NCBI GenBank assembly: GCA_002221725.1
Contig: NJFT01000085.1
Coordinates: 1 to 64,000, forward strand
Origin: Scedosporium boydii
Lineage: Eukaryota; Ascomycota; Sordariomycetes; Microascales; Microascaceae
Reading direction: 5' to 3'
Length of the DNA: 64,000 bases
The notes below the pieces were generated by a model. That model ran no database searches. It was not told the origin of the DNA and worked only from the letters and a program-made list of their open reading frames with translations. Positions 51,538 through 64,000 of this stretch are shown piece by piece; position 1 is the stretch's first letter; every line of letters starts with the position of its first letter. The position numbers and the translations under genes were made by a program.

Positions 51538-52383
51538 TTATTTGTTGGACCAGAGGCCTTGGAGGTTTCCTTCTGTGTCGACGAAGTGGGCAAAGTAGCC
51601 CATTCCTTCGGCGGCGATTTTGGTCTTGGGTCTGATGGTTTTCCGAGGACATGGTTAGCGGGTTTGACTAATTTTTTTCTGTCTGCTTTTGTTTTTGGCG
51701 GGGAGGCGGGATGGATCAATTGGAATATGAGTCCATGATTGCCATGTCGTGTCCTCTGTTCTTCCGTGTCCGGGCCGTGCCCGGCGCCGAGCTTCCGGAT
51801 GAGGACCCGCACTCGGCCCCGTCTACCGAGGTAATGGGGCACGCTGAAAGAAAAAAGAGACAGAAAAGCAAGGTGAAAGTAAGGAGAGGAAAAAGAAGAG
51901 GAAAAAAAAGAAGAAAATAAAAACTCACACATCAACCTTCCCCCCATTCCTAACAACAGCCTCCAAAACTTCCTCAATACTCTCCACCGAAAAAGAAGTC
52001 ATAACAGACCGATGCCTCACGTTCCCCCCACCAACCTCGGAAGACTCCGATTCCTCACGCCACTTCGGAACCGACACGTCGGGTGCGGACACCTCGACAA
52101 AGGCGCCGTTGACGGCAGGATGGGAGAATACGAGGAGGGAGGAGGTGCCCGGGATCTGGGAGGCCGGGATGGTTTGGGAGGGGTCGGAGGACCAGCCGAG
52201 GACCGAGGCGTAGAAGGCGGAGGCACGGGGGAGGGAGGTTGCGGGGATTTCGAGCCAGCAGATGCGGCTGTGGGTGATTTTGCACTCGGGCTGGGAATTA
52301 GAGAGTGGTTAGTCTGAGGGGGTTCAAGGGCGGTGGGAAGGGGAGGGGGATGTGGAAGGGGGACTTGCGTTATGTTCGGACAT
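51538..52383 (-). CDS. VOC/glyoxalase-fold protein
   Basis: Three exons on the minus strand: 52383-52369, 52290-51929 and 51631-51538, giving 156 aa. The first intron (52291-52368) has a GC-AG pair: donor GCAAGT, branch GACTAAC, acceptor TTCCCAG. The second intron (51632-51928) is 297 bp, long for this genome, with donor GTGAGT and branch GCTAACC 20 bp before its acceptor. The spliced protein reads ICWLEIPATSLPRASAFYASVLGW (first half of the fold), a second strand block around VFSHPAVNGAFVEVS, then PKTKIAAEGMGYFAHFVDTEGN and a stop after LWSNK. This matches small fungal glyoxalase/bleomycin-resistance-type dioxygenase-fold proteins, whose substrate is usually unknown. The exon 3 call rests on the good match of both parts. 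Confidence 0.75.
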
Positions 52384-55300
52384 GGCTGGGTATGATGTTT
52401 GTTAATCTGTGAGGTGTGGATTGGGGCGAGTGTCGACTATGTCCAAGTTGAAAGATGGTGGAGATGATGAGATTCAAGTTGAAGGGTCAAATGGAATATA
52501 TTCGTCTTCTTATACTTTTTATTCTAGGTGAAGATCTGAAGAGAGGGCCTTTCTTTTCGAAACCTCTCTGCCTCTTGCTGTAGGCAAACCCAAATCTAAT
52601 TTCTCGATTCCTAATCATTTCGGGCAAACGACTCCCCGGTGCATAATGTTTCAAACTCAAACAAGCAAGGGATTGAGAGGAATGAAGAATCGCTGCACAG
52701 GATTACGTTGAAATGGTGTGCGAGGATGTGAATCTTCTTTGGTCGTCATAGTTCTTCTGGAATAGGGGTTGTGGCGTTTGGTATTCGGGAGGGATTAGTG
52801 ATCTGGTGCTGGGCTAGGCAGCGGAGGCTGAGAGGAGATCTGCCTGTGGCTGAGGGCGTTGCCCGAACCTGTGAAGACGGGAGATGGAAAACCATTGGGG
52901 ATTTGAGCCGCTGAAGGGATTTATCAAATAGTTAGATCGATCAATCAAAATATAGATCTTTAGGTGGAATGTTAAGCATTAATTCGACAATGTGAACGAA
53001 ACGACGTGTAGCGTGGACAAGGAGATAACATTGATTCCATCGTTGGCGGTTGTGTCCAATCACTACGGCGGAGGGTGGCTTGACACTTGATATCTTGTCT
53101 CGTTCCTGGCCCGTTATCTCTATCTCAACATCACGATGCTTCAAATCGTAGCGGTTCCCTCTCCGTGCCGACAATTGGAAACCCACTCTCACGTACACTA
53201 CTCTGCGATCTCCCTTCCGTAGGCTCGGCCGTCCTAGTGTCGATGATGGATTAATGGCAACGAGGGGCAAGCGACTGGAGGCTAGGCTATGCCGAACTTA
53301 GTGCTCTGCCTTATCTGGATGATGATCACTGACCACCCCACCTCAGGCGCCTACAGTCAGGAATCGAAGGGATACTCGCATCTCGGAATCTGTAACGCGA
53401 CATCGAAATAAAGAACCCGAGACTTTATCGCCATGGCGTTTGACTTTTCTTCCCCACGTGGTTAGCAAATGTGACCGTTGCAATCGTCTCGAGTGAAGCC
53501 ACGCTTAAGGTTTGAGGCTTGCAATTGGCAGTTTATTGGAGTAACTCTGATTTACTTGTAGGTCACGACGAAGATGCCTCGCTTGCTCTCAACTTTGTAT
53601 TGTTTCCTGGACCGAGTCAAAATGAAGTTTTTGTCTTCCATCACCCGTCATCGTCAATTCTTCCCAAATCCCAATCCTCAGTCGGCAGCGCCTGCTCCAT
53701 TGGATTGAGCGGAATTCTGTCGGGGACAGCCCATGTGATTGATGACGTCTTGGCAGGTCATTGAATATTGTGCATTATGTTGGGAACAAACAAGTACAAA
53801 GTACTCGCGTATCTGTCCGTCACTTGCAAGTTGTGACCAGAATGGGCGGGAAGCGGGAGGTGACCAGTCGAGGCGAGTCCTCAAGCCCCGGAAACCTTGC
53901 ACATCACGATTGGTTGGACCTGGTGGCAGAAAAGATACATCACATAATACCTTGTTCATTCAATGCCATTCATCAAGCCTCGACAGGCTGCGGATGCACC
54001 TTCCTCCCATCACACTGCAAGAGCGTAAAACGAGCAGGAGCGGCTGCCGCAAAAGGCGCAAAAAGCAACATGTGAGGTAACATGTGAGGATTTACTGTAA
54101 CAGGCAGGAACTGCCAGCCTGGTCCTCGAACGAGACAAAATACGACATTGGACAATAGAAAAAATAAAGACAAGAAAACATCTGCATCGTCGTTCATTTC
54201 AAGATCAATATTGCGAACCGTCCAAGGAAATTGTGTGTGCTACAAGGCGGCTCCAATTATGACCCGACCCGTTCCGTTAACACCATCCGGGTTTCGTGGG
54301 GTTTTTGGGTTGGTTAAAGATCTCATCAAGTACAAGGTACGAAGGTCGCCCTCTCGCCTTCTCGGTACTGCTCCGATCACCGATCGCCGTTCAATGATCA
54401 AACCCCGCCACATTTTGTTTTCTCGACGAGGACGCCGATTCCAGTCTGCAGCCCGACGTGGCTGTGTCGATATCTCCAACGAAGTAACGGAGGACAAGAT
54501 AACCTTGAACGACGTGAGCACGAACCGAACCATAAAATTAAGCATGGAAAAGTCGGAAAAAGAACTCCGAACGACGTCACCGCTTGTCAAAACCGGGTGG
54601 CCTGGGAACTTACTCCTTGGTACTAACTGGGCACCCTCTCTTGTTCTCTTTTGGACATGACGGACATGGCACCAAGGATGGCTTGGCAGTCCAAAATTAA
54701 ATTGGACAATCAACTAGGGCCACTCTAGTCGATCGGAACCCGAACGAACTGCTTTTGACGCTTGCGAGATTATTCGCATCGGCCGAATGGCCGATCATCG
54801 AGTCGATCGGCTGCTAAATCAAAAACACCCGCGCTAATACCGACTCCTAGACCGAATCGACGAACCCGGGCCTGCTCAATTTCACCTTTTCACCCCTCTG
54901 CATCGTCACTTTTCCGTGTGTCTTCGGTTTCTCGTATCCTGTTGGTCGGCCGAAGAGACGTGACGGACCAGCAGTTGCTATTAGTTGTTCATACATGTTC
55001 CCGCGTATTTGAAATGTACGCGCCGCAACCCTGACCTTTAGTCCTATGCCTGCCGCCCTGCTCCTGCCAGCTGTCCTGCGTGGGCGAGCTTGTCCAAGCC
55101 AATTATCGTCTACTTTTTTCTTGACGCCTGCATTAATCCTTCTTGAAAAGCTTTTCGCTTTATCTCCCCGCACTGAGCTGCGCACTGCACACTAACTAAG
55201 CCGTAAAGCCAAGAGCGAGGGGACGAGAGGGAGAAAACGAGGGGAAGGAAAAGAAAGGCCTCGACCTTGGCTGGGGAGGTTGGTCAGGCGGGGGCTTATA

Positions 55301-57096
55301 TTCCAATGAACCGGGTTCTCGATCCGTGACGTCGGTTTTTATGATGTGGGAACCGAAGAGCAGAGTCGCTCGCTTATCCGAGCCTCGACCGCCTTTTTTT
55401 CTGTTCTTTTTTCCAACTTTTTTTTTTTCTTGTTCTTATTTCCTCTATTCAGTTCCAGAGGCTCGCTCCACCGCCCACAGCGCAGATATCCCCGCTCGAC
55501 CTGTCACTGTGTGTCCTTGGGGCTAGTCCTAGCCGCCCTCAAGTCCGTCGAGCTATCTTTAGTTTCTCTCTCTGCCGCTTGGCTCGGGTGGAGAAGAATG
55601 GCGCTTCGTCCCCCAGAAAAAGGCTCATGACCTTTATATGCCGAGCCCACAAAGTAGTTTACCGATTGCCCGGCGACTGCACCGCACTGCACTGCCGCCC
55701 TCCATTCACCTTCCCTCACAAATGCGTTTACCCCGGGCCTCAATCCTTAACCAAAACTTAGTTTGCCTTTCATTGCCTTCTTCTGACGTCCATCACACAT
55801 TGATCTGTTCATCCGTCAGTGATCTTTCTCTACTGAAAGGCAGAACGAGAACGAGAACGAGAATAAGAACTACAACAGTACCCCATCCCAAGGATTCGGT
55901 GGCGGGTCTGCCTTTTCAGCCAGCCAGCCCTGCCCAACGACACCAGACTCAACCCAGCACAACGCATTCCCGCATCCACATCCACCGAAGCGGTAATTCG
56001 TCACATCCCGGCCCTTTTATTGTTCGATTTTCTCATTTCCTTTTCTACCTTGCACATTGATTAGGTCCCAGCCCGACCCTGAGCCCTGAACGCCAGCATT
56101 GATATTGACGGGACACTGACGAGCCCCTGCTGCCCGTTTGTCGGTCTGGTTTACACATTTTTTTATGTTGCAATACAAATTTACAGTCCTCGTTATTATT
56201 CGCGCATTGACCCACAAGATCCATATTTCACCCGTCCTTTGATATCATATCCTAGCCTCACGGATTTTTTTTTTCTTCTTCGCTTTTGGTCCTCTTCGTT
56301 CTGCTAGGATTTGTCCTTTCCTCACTTCTCTCGACGAACGGAATCGGCGACACAAGACATTCGTTTCCAGGTCCCTCAACCTGAAGACACACAGGGCGTT
56401 CCCTTCTCCCCGTCGTGGCATCCCATTTTTGTCAGTCAAAGTCGGACGTCGAGATAAGGAGTGTTTTCGGTAGTGTCTCGGATGCCAGCGACACAACTCG
56501 ACTCGAAAATTTCCTTCTCTTTTTATTTTCTCCTCGCTCCGGAAACAACATCAGCAGACGAAAATAAGCCTCCTCTAATGTCGAACTTGCTTTGAGCTTC
56601 GACTCGGTTCATAAATGTTCAAAATTGTCACCGACGACTTGTACCGGGACTTAGTTTGCAATTCCATCTAACCCTCGTGAGTTGTGGCCGTATTCCTCGA
56701 GCGCCATTGCCCATTGGTTTGCTGGATATTCGCCATTTCAACCCGATGAACAAGCCCATGGTCCGGTCCGGCCTTCCGTCTTGACACGCCATAGAGGCTA
56801 CTAGCCCTCCTGCAAGACGCACATCATCACATCCACAGATCCCGCTCTCTCCACCGACAGAAATCCGCCAACTTTTTTTTTCCGAAGAGGCGTAAAGCGG
56901 CAATGCAATGGCAGTGGCAGTGGCAGCGTTCGACCTTCGCACATCACACATTCTCACACCCGACACTTCACCATTGTGGGCACCCCTCGACTCGCCGCCA
57001 TTTCCATTATCCCCCTCTAAACTGCTGCTGCTTCGGCCTGCCTCTTAAGCAGAGCGAGCCCGCCGCACCAACCTAACCGAGTCGCGAGACCTCGAT
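52384..57096. other. Intergenic region and long leader of the rhodopsin-MFS gene
   Basis: 4.7 kb without a recognisable gene. Scattered short frames (for example 52941-53270 minus and 54148-54660 plus) have no domain. From about 55380 the plus strand is pyrimidine-rich with long T runs, as in the promoters and 5' leaders of highly regulated fungal genes. Confidence 0.5.
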
Positions 57097-60000
57097 ATGT
57101 CTACGTCCCTAGCTTCGGGGAACGCAGGCATAGAGGATCGCGGCCCTGCCGTCTTTGCCGTCACCACAACCACCTTAGCGCTTGCCACAACTTTTGTCAC
57201 TGCGAGGCTCATCTGCCGCAAATTTATTGTGAAAAATATTAGCTGGGACGACCGTATCATCGTCCTCGCCTGGTTCATCGCCTTTGGGCTTTCGTTTACT
57301 ATTAATTTCGCCTCCCGGAAGGGGCTTGGGCGCCATGATGCGGATATTCACGAGAAGGACTGGGGCGCGTTACGCCGCAGCGAATATGTATTTTCCGTGC
57401 TCTATGTATGCAGCCCCTTTGTGCTGGGAGTTTTTTCTTTTCTAATTTTTCCCATGCATTTATTTTGTTTTCCCGCTCTCGGGGGAGCACGGGCTCACGT
57501 CTTGGGGTGCTGGACTAACAACTGCTTTTGTTATAGAATCCCGCCTTGATGGCAACCAAAACTAGCATCCTCATCTTCTACCTCCGCATTGCGAGAGACA
57601 CCCAAAAAGTACTTCGCCTAGCGTCATGGGTCACGCTTGGCATCGTCAACCTTGCCGGCACCGTCTTGACGTTGATGAACATTTTCCAATGTCGGCCCAT
57701 CCACGCGGCTTGGTCCGGATGGGATAAATCGGGCATATGTATCCCGATTCTCACCGAGTTTATCTGCGCGTCGCCGGTTAATATCGTTACCGATCTCGCG
57801 ATTCTCGCCCTGCCGATTCCGGTGCTCACGGGCATGAACCTGCCGCCGCGACAAAAGACCATTCTCGTCATTACATTCGGACTCGGTATCTTCGTTACGA
57901 TCGTCGATGTCGTGCGCATCTACTATCTCCAGCAAGCCATCGGTACCGTGCCGACCTCGATCAGCAACGACCCCGACTCTAAGCTGGGCCAGGAGGAATT
58001 CGCCTTTAATGCATCGCTGTCGCTGATGTGGAGTGCAGTCGAGGTCAATGTGGGAATGACTTGCGCTTGTATTCCCACGCTGAAACCTTTGATTATCAAG
58101 ATTTTGCCCGCCATGATTATGGACCCTAAGAGAGCAGGGAATGAGTCCAAGGAGAGGAATTCGATGATGGTGGTGGCCAATGGGCGGAGATCGTACATGG
58201 GTCCAGGCGCTTCGCCGCTGATCGACGACCAGCACCACCGGCAGCCTTCCCCACTGAGTCCGCCGGGAGAGGCGAGGACGTGGGACTCTCCGAGAATGAG
58301 GATGGCCGATTATAATCGGCGGTCCGGAATGTTAGACGCGCAGGCGGCCCTTGCCGAACTCGGGTCTCCCACATCTATAGATGACCATCGACGCACGACG
58401 CTCGCGACTCTTTCGGCGACTTCGGCATCGGGGACATCGAGACGAGAGAGTGCCATCTACTTTGGTTTTGTCAACATGGCGAAGCCAAAGAGCATGCTGC
58501 GGTGCTCCGTCTCGGAGTCTTGGAAGTACTGCACAGCAGTGACGATACTGTTCTTGCTCTGGGGCATGTCGTATGGGTTCCTCAGCACGCTAAACAATGC
58601 AGTCTTCATCATAGCGGGCATGTCGCAGGCGCAATCGCTCGGGCTCACCAGCGCGTATTTTGGAGGAGGGTATTTCTTCGGACCTCTGCTGGTCGGCGAA
58701 TGGATTCTGCGAAGAGACGAGCACCACCGGACACCGAGCAAAAGGCGTAAAGGCAAAGAGGGGATTGGCGGCTTCAAAGTGACATTTATGGTGGGGCTCT
58801 GCTTTTACGGTGTGGGAACCATCATCTTTTGGCCATCGGCGGTGACCAAGTCCTTTGGTGGCTTTATGCTCAGCCACTTTGTCGTCGGCTTCGGACTGTC
58901 GATCCTCGAGACGGGGGCCAACGCCTTCCTCATCCTCTGCGGACCACACGAGTACGCCGACTTGCGGCTGATGTTGGCGCAGGGGATTCAGGGCATCGGG
59001 AGCGTGCTGGCAGTGGTGCTCGCGCAAAAGGTGTTTTTCGCATCGCTGGAGCCTGACACCGGAGCCAAATCGATGACACTGATCAACGTTCAGTGGACAT
59101 ACTTGGCCATCACACTCGCTTGCGTGATTCTCGCCCTCTTCTTTTATTACATGCCGCTGCCAGAAGTCAGTGACAGCGAACTGGACCGGGCATCGAAGCG
59201 GCTGCCGGTGGATCCGCAGAAACGAAGTATTGGCGGTCTGCAGCTGCGCACGTGGACGCTTGTCCTCGCGGTGGTGGGCTTGTGGACATACATGGCGGCG
59301 CAGGAAGGGGCGAGCAGCTTCTTTCGACAACTGCTCGCGTCGGTGCTACCGCCGGACAGCAAGGGCTCCTCAACCGTGGACCTGGGGGACCTGACGGACG
59401 AACGAAGCTTAACGAACGATAAGCTGCCGGGGCTCGTAATGTCGATTCCGGACTATCTACTCATCGCACAGTCCGGGTTCGCGTTCGCGCGGTTCATCCT
59501 GGCGTTTATCCTGTACAAGGGCCTGTCGAACCCTCGCGTGCCGCGTCCGCGCACGCTCCTCGCGATTTGCGTATCGCTATCGGCGATATTCGCGCTGCTG
59601 ATGATCGTCGTAAGGCCGGAGAACCCGAACCACGCGGCGATTCCCATAATCCTCCTGTACTTTACCGAGGGCCCCTGCTGGCCGCTCATATTTTCGCTGG
59701 GCTTGCGGGGTCAGGGCCGCAGGACGAAGCGGGCGGCGGCGTTCATCACGATGGGCGGATCCGGGCCGGCGTTTTTCCCGTTCGTCATGTACGCCATCAT
59801 CAAGCGGTCGAACTCGGTGCAACTGGCGTACGTGGTGGTTGCGCTGCTGCAGTTCTTGACGGGGGTGTATCCGCTTTTCCTAATGTTGGTGCGGGATGCG
59901 CGGGCTATGGTGGATCCGGTGGTGGGCGGGGACGATATGGATGATGGGGATGATGAGCGTGGCAGTGGTGGTAGTCGGGGAAGTGGAAGTGGAGGAAGCC

Positions 60001-60359
60001 GTGGTAGTGGAGGAGGTAACCGCAATTCTAACGACGAAGAGGAGGGTGAGAACGGCAACGAAGAAAACAACGCCAACGACAACAACAATAACAACAATAA
60101 GAGCAACACCAATAACAGCGGCGGCGAAGACGAAGAGAGGGCCGTATCGAGACAACTCCAGGAGGGCAGGAGAAGCAAGAGCCGGCAGAGCGTGACGTGG
60201 GCGCCCGGGGACACGGTGGCGGAGTATTTGAGGAGGCTACCGGAGGGGTTCCGGAAGGGGTCGGTGGCGACGACGGCGGATTCGACGACTACGGCGGGGT
60301 CGTCGTCTCCTAAGGAGAAGGAGAGGGAGGGGGAGAGGAATGCGCCGGTTGTTTACTAG
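57097..60359 (+). CDS. Rhodopsin-type 7-TM domain fused to an FucP-type MFS transporter
   Basis: Two exons, 57097-57405 and 57537-60359, giving 1043 aa. The 131-bp intron (GTATGC...GACTAAC...TTATAG) is phase 0. Residues about 20-295 are a fungal rhodopsin/SAT4-type membrane domain with seven hydrophobic segments, the Cys-containing FQCRPIHAAW-CIP region and the typical ending SLMWSAVEVNVGMTCACIPTLKPL. Residues 296-430 are a hydrophilic linker rich in Ser, Arg and Pro. Residues about 430-890 are an MFS fold like the L-fucose/glucose-galactose permeases (FLLWGMSYGFLSTLN, then GFGLSILETGANAF), with about 12 hydrophobic segments. The tail (890-1043) is low complexity: Gly/Ser repeats, a run of Asn, then a basic Ser-rich end. 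A single open frame spans both domains. M417 (58476) could start the transporter alone. The membrane location is certain from composition, but substrate and signalling role are not. Confidence 0.85.
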
Positions 60360-62667
60360 AGATGGGGGAAGGTTTTGGGAGAACCTTTACTTTACAGACG
60401 GCATACGAATGAGCATGGGTTTACTTTTGTCTGGGGTGGGTTATAGGACGAGGAGGGAAAAGAGAGTGTGAGAACCATCATTTGAGCATTTGGGCGTTTT
60501 GGGAGTATTCTTACTTTCTGGATCTTGGGTTTATCTGGCTGGTGGTCTGGCTGCTGAGTTACCAAAGCAACGACATGATGTATGACTGATGATGAGCCTT
60601 GCCCTGTTCTTTGGGGATGAAAAGAAGCGCATATTCGGGGGGAGTCGCGATACTAATAATACTGGTGCCGATTTATGTCGACAATGGCGGCGCCTGAGTC
60701 TATTTCAATTTGTATTTTCCTTTTCTTCCTTTTTCTTCCCCTTGACGGTGTTTCTATTGTTTGGGAACTGATTAGATGATGAATGTGGGATTGATTTTTA
60801 TCCTGCAATTTTTTTTTTGTATACTTTCATTTTCATAAAATATTCCCTTTCCTTCTTGTCTGAAGATCATTCCTTTGTATGTTCATCTTCATTTTGCATC
60901 GCTTTATTTTTAGAACAACCCTCACCGGCCTTCGATGTCCTTCGGATAGTTAGCTGGAGGTGATTGAGTGTTGGACGAGACCGGGACTGAGAGGATCGGG
61001 ATCTTGCATGTTGGGGGCTGCATGTACGAAGTATGGGCGGGTGGCTTTCGTACTTGGTCGTACGAATTAGGTAAATTGAGAGATTTTTGTCCTCTTCTTT
61101 TCTCTTCATGGGTACAATAATTCGGATGATAGTGGTGTTGGATGGCTGGCTTGGCTCGGGAAATGAGTCCTAGTTTCTAGGTCTTCGACTTTTACTTCGC
61201 AGTTCGCACTGACGTTTTGGGGCCGAGACTGGAAGGGGTATTATTATTACCTGGCAGAGATGTGAGATCGAGAAGAAAGGCTGGACATATCTAGGTTTAT
61301 ACATCTTGACTCGCTTTTCGACTCACTGTCGCCATCCATCCGCGAGCATGAATCGGAAAGCCAACAGAGAACACAACGTCCCATCACATCACACCGGATC
61401 ACATCACCCTTGATCGAGATGCAACGCAGCCGGTCTGCTCCCCCACTTCTTCCGAAGGAAGGTGTCGGCATGGATTACCTCGTATGCTTCGAAGACCAGA
61501 AGCTTTGATTTTATTTTTGATTTAACTTCTAATTTTTATTTTCTTTTCTGTTCATGGGATCCATGTAGAGATGTTCGTGTTCTCGCTGTCAGTATCCTTG
61601 GCGCGAACCCCGGCCGGAGGAAAGCATTCCCCCGCCGCCGTGCGCCCCATGTCTTCGGAGAAAGGGTTCTTTGCCTTCGCGCGATGTACTTTTCTAGTTC
61701 AGGGTAGTCTCCAGTCTTCCAATGAAACCCAAGACATGAGAGACACACATGTAAAAAAGACACCTAGAGAGCTGGGAAATGGGAGTCCCACAGCCCGGAG
61801 ATTAGACTGTTCTACTTCGTATTTCATCTGAAGAAAGATAGAACTGACTCTCTGAAGTACGAAGGGCACACTTCATTAGAGCTATTTATTGAATTTGATA
61901 GCACTTCGTAACAAAAAGACTAGGAAGAGAGAGAAGAGAGAGAATCGATCTGAACATGCGGGTTTTCCCTCTGGTCGACATCATCTCCACCTCGCCGTTC
62001 TTCGTCCGCCCATGTCTCTCCACTCCCTGCAACTCACAGCCCATCCGGCTCAGATTTGTTCCAGAAGCAAAAGGGGAATCCCTAGCACAATCGGAGGAAC
62101 TGAATGCACTTTTGCACCTTTGCTTTGCAAAAAAAGGAAGATGGTTTCCCCTTCCCGCGGTCGTCCATGCGCGCCCTACACCATCTTGAGTTTAGCTTGA
62201 TCCAGTCCTTGAGCTTGACCCACCACCATCACGACGACGACCACCCCCGTTCTGTGAAGCCCCTCCTGGAGTGGGCATGGACATGTGGGAGAGACACTGC
62301 GAGGGGGATGGGAAAGGAAAGTTAAAGTTGGGTTTTTATGGGGGTCCTATCCGATGTTTTATGATTCCATTTTCTTTCTTTTCTTTTTTTGGCTTCTTTT
62401 TTTTCATGAGGCAAGGTGTCTCTTGATGTCTCGCGGTGACAGTGGTTTTACGTTACTTTTTATTTTCTTTTTGTTCATCTGAGCTGAGTGTTGAAGGTTT
62501 TGCATTAAAGGCGCGATTTATGCCTGCTGTGCTGCGGGTGTAAGAGGACCTCGATGATCATCTTGATATCCCTCGTTTCGACGCTCTAAGACGCGCCGAC
62601 AAAAGCGCCAAGAGAAAGAAACCGGAAAAAGACACAAGAAACAAGCGCTAACAAGCGACGAGAAACA
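60360..62667. other. 3' UTR and intergenic region
   Basis: T-rich sequence follows the rhodopsin-MFS stop. No gene is recognised. Copies of TACGAAGTA/TACTTCGTA occur at 61025 and 61813. Confidence 0.5.
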
Positions 62668-64000
62668 ATGGGCATCGCGACGCTCCCGACGGTGGTGGCC
62701 GTCGGAGGCGCATTCGTGGCCTACGCGGCGTATTCGGCTATCGTGAGTCTACGGGCCAACATCGAGGCGGCCAAGAGGAGTGGCCTGCCTTACATCATAT
62801 CGCGTATGTTTTTTTTTCTACGAATCCCGAGTCGCTCTGCTCTTTCAGAATGTTCTCGAGCTGACCTCTTTAGCCCTCTCGCCGATATGGCTGCCGGCGC
62901 AAATCACCCACAAACTCTGGATGCCCGTCGTCCGAACCTGTCTTCCCAAGTCATGGTGGGAAAACTGGATAATGTGAGTCTTTCTCCTTCTCTCCCCCGT
63001 CCTTCCAACAAGGGATAATAAGACTAAATCCCTCGCAGCTTCCTAACCCAAGACTGGTCCTACATCCACAACCACGCCATCTTCGCCCTCCACGGCCCAG
63101 CCTTCTTCGTCGTCTCCCCCTACTCCACCATGCTCCTCACCTCCTCCGCCGAACTCATCCGCCAAATCACCCACCGCCGCGAACACTTTCCCAAATTCGT
63201 CGAAACCTACGAGATCCTCACCCAGTTCGGCGACAACACCCTGACGACGGAGGGTGCGCTGTGGCGAGTGCACCGGCGCGCGACGGCGGCGAGCTTCAAT
63301 GAGCGGAACGCGGCGTTGGTGTTTGCCGTTGCTGTTGAGCAGACGCAGGGGTTGGTGGAGAAGTGGATGGCGGACCAAGCGAGTGGAGGGGAATCGAAGC
63401 CCGTGGACACGATTGATAGTGATACGATGAGGTTGGCGTTGAATATTATTGGGTATGTGGGCTTTGGGCTGAGGTTGTTGTGGCCGGGGCAGAGGTTGCC
63501 GGAGGGGGTGGATGGGGAGAGATTGGAGAAGTATTCGGGGTTGGAGCCTGTTGGGAGGCATAGTATGAGTTTTGTGGAGACGATTGCGGTTGTTTTGGAG
63601 AGGATTTTGTTGCTGCTTGTTGTGCCCGAGGGGGTTTTGAGTAGGTTTCTCTCTGAATTTTTGGACGGCCCTTTCTTCTTTGTTTGGACTTGTGAAACTG
63701 ACATGAGTCGTTCAGGATATCTCCCATTCAAACAGGCCAAGGAAGCCGCCGAAGCCTACCAGAACTACGTTCAATACATGGAGGAACTCCTTGAAGAGAA
63801 ACTCCAAGACATGCGCACAGGCTCCGCCGACGCCGAAGAACCGGGCATGGACATCATGGGCCAGCTCGTGCGATCGACCTACGGCGACGGCGTAAAGTCT
63901 ACGACACCCATAAACGGCACGACGAACGGCTCATTACTTAACGGCAACAAACTTCACAACGACGTCGAAAAAACTGGCAAACTAAACAAATCCGACATCC
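62668..64000 (+). CDS. Cytochrome P450, N-terminal part (runs off the window)
   Basis: Four exons so far: 62668-62803, 62874-62973, 63039-63640 and 63716 onward, all in frame. The N-terminus has a membrane anchor (PTVVAVGGAFVAYAAY) and then the basic stretch SLRANIEAAKRSGLPYIISPL. Exon 3 holds the helix C region, LTTEGALWRVHRRATAASFNERN, with the conserved W-x3-R pair that contacts the haem propionate. GYVGFGLRL, typical of helix E/F, follows. Exon 4 begins YLPFKQAKEAAEAYQNYVQYMEELLEEKL. The I-helix, ExxR and haem-binding Cys lie beyond the window. The enzyme would sit in the endoplasmic reticulum and need a P450 reductase. No biosynthetic partner is seen here. Confidence 0.88.

Noticed and set aside
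54148..54660. 170-codon plus-strand frame with an antisense frame of 157 codons
   Set aside because: Neither strand shows a domain; mirrored open frames suggest composition rather than coding.

Overview
The window is a 64 kb stretch of nuclear DNA from a filamentous ascomycete (Pezizomycotina). The evidence is short spliceosomal introns (mostly 55-131 bp, one of 297 bp) with GT-AG ends and CTAAC-like branch sites, fungus-specific protein families, and a 20 kb AT-rich block in which transposons carry the C-to-T and G-to-A load of repeat-induced point mutation (RIP). I cannot name the species; the gene set would suit a Sordariomycete.

Layout. 1-3784: intergenic. 3785-6076: one intronless gene for an AROM-like protein (remnant shikimate kinase, 3-dehydroquinase, shikimate dehydrogenase) whose kinase and dehydrogenase sites are degraded, as in quinate repressors (QutR/Qa-1S). 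7284-10076: a divergent pair, a HeLo/STAND-type N-terminal domain joined to a retropepsin-like (DTGA) domain on the minus strand and a DUF6594-like membrane protein on the plus strand. 10.1-13.85 kb: no recognisable gene. 13858-33818: a nested transposon block. Its outer shell is a degraded DNA element with 55-bp terminal inverted repeats and a 6-bp target duplication. Inside it lies Ty3/gypsy element B, whose 5' LTR is split by the related element A. A younger, non-RIPped LTR-like insert of 306 bp sits in the pol of B. 33.8-40.9 kb: intergenic.

40945-44008: a six-exon Zn(II)2Cys6 transcription factor (909 aa). 45203-50936: a second divergent pair, a DUF7580-type protein on the minus strand and a four-exon C2H2/pseudokinase protein on the plus strand. 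51538-52383: a small VOC/glyoxalase-fold protein on the minus strand with a GC-AG first intron. 57097-60359: a 1043-residue protein that joins a fungal rhodopsin-type 7-TM domain to an FucP-type MFS transporter. 62668-end: the 5' part of a cytochrome P450.

The two divergent pairs (7.3-10.1 kb and 45.2-50.9 kb) look like fungal non-self-recognition or cell-death type gene sets: signalling N-terminal domains, degenerate kinase or protease domains and a membrane protein. In both pairs the minus-strand gene carries an apparent single-base frame slip within the first 15 codons. The other genes look like unrelated single genes, and no metabolic cluster is evident.
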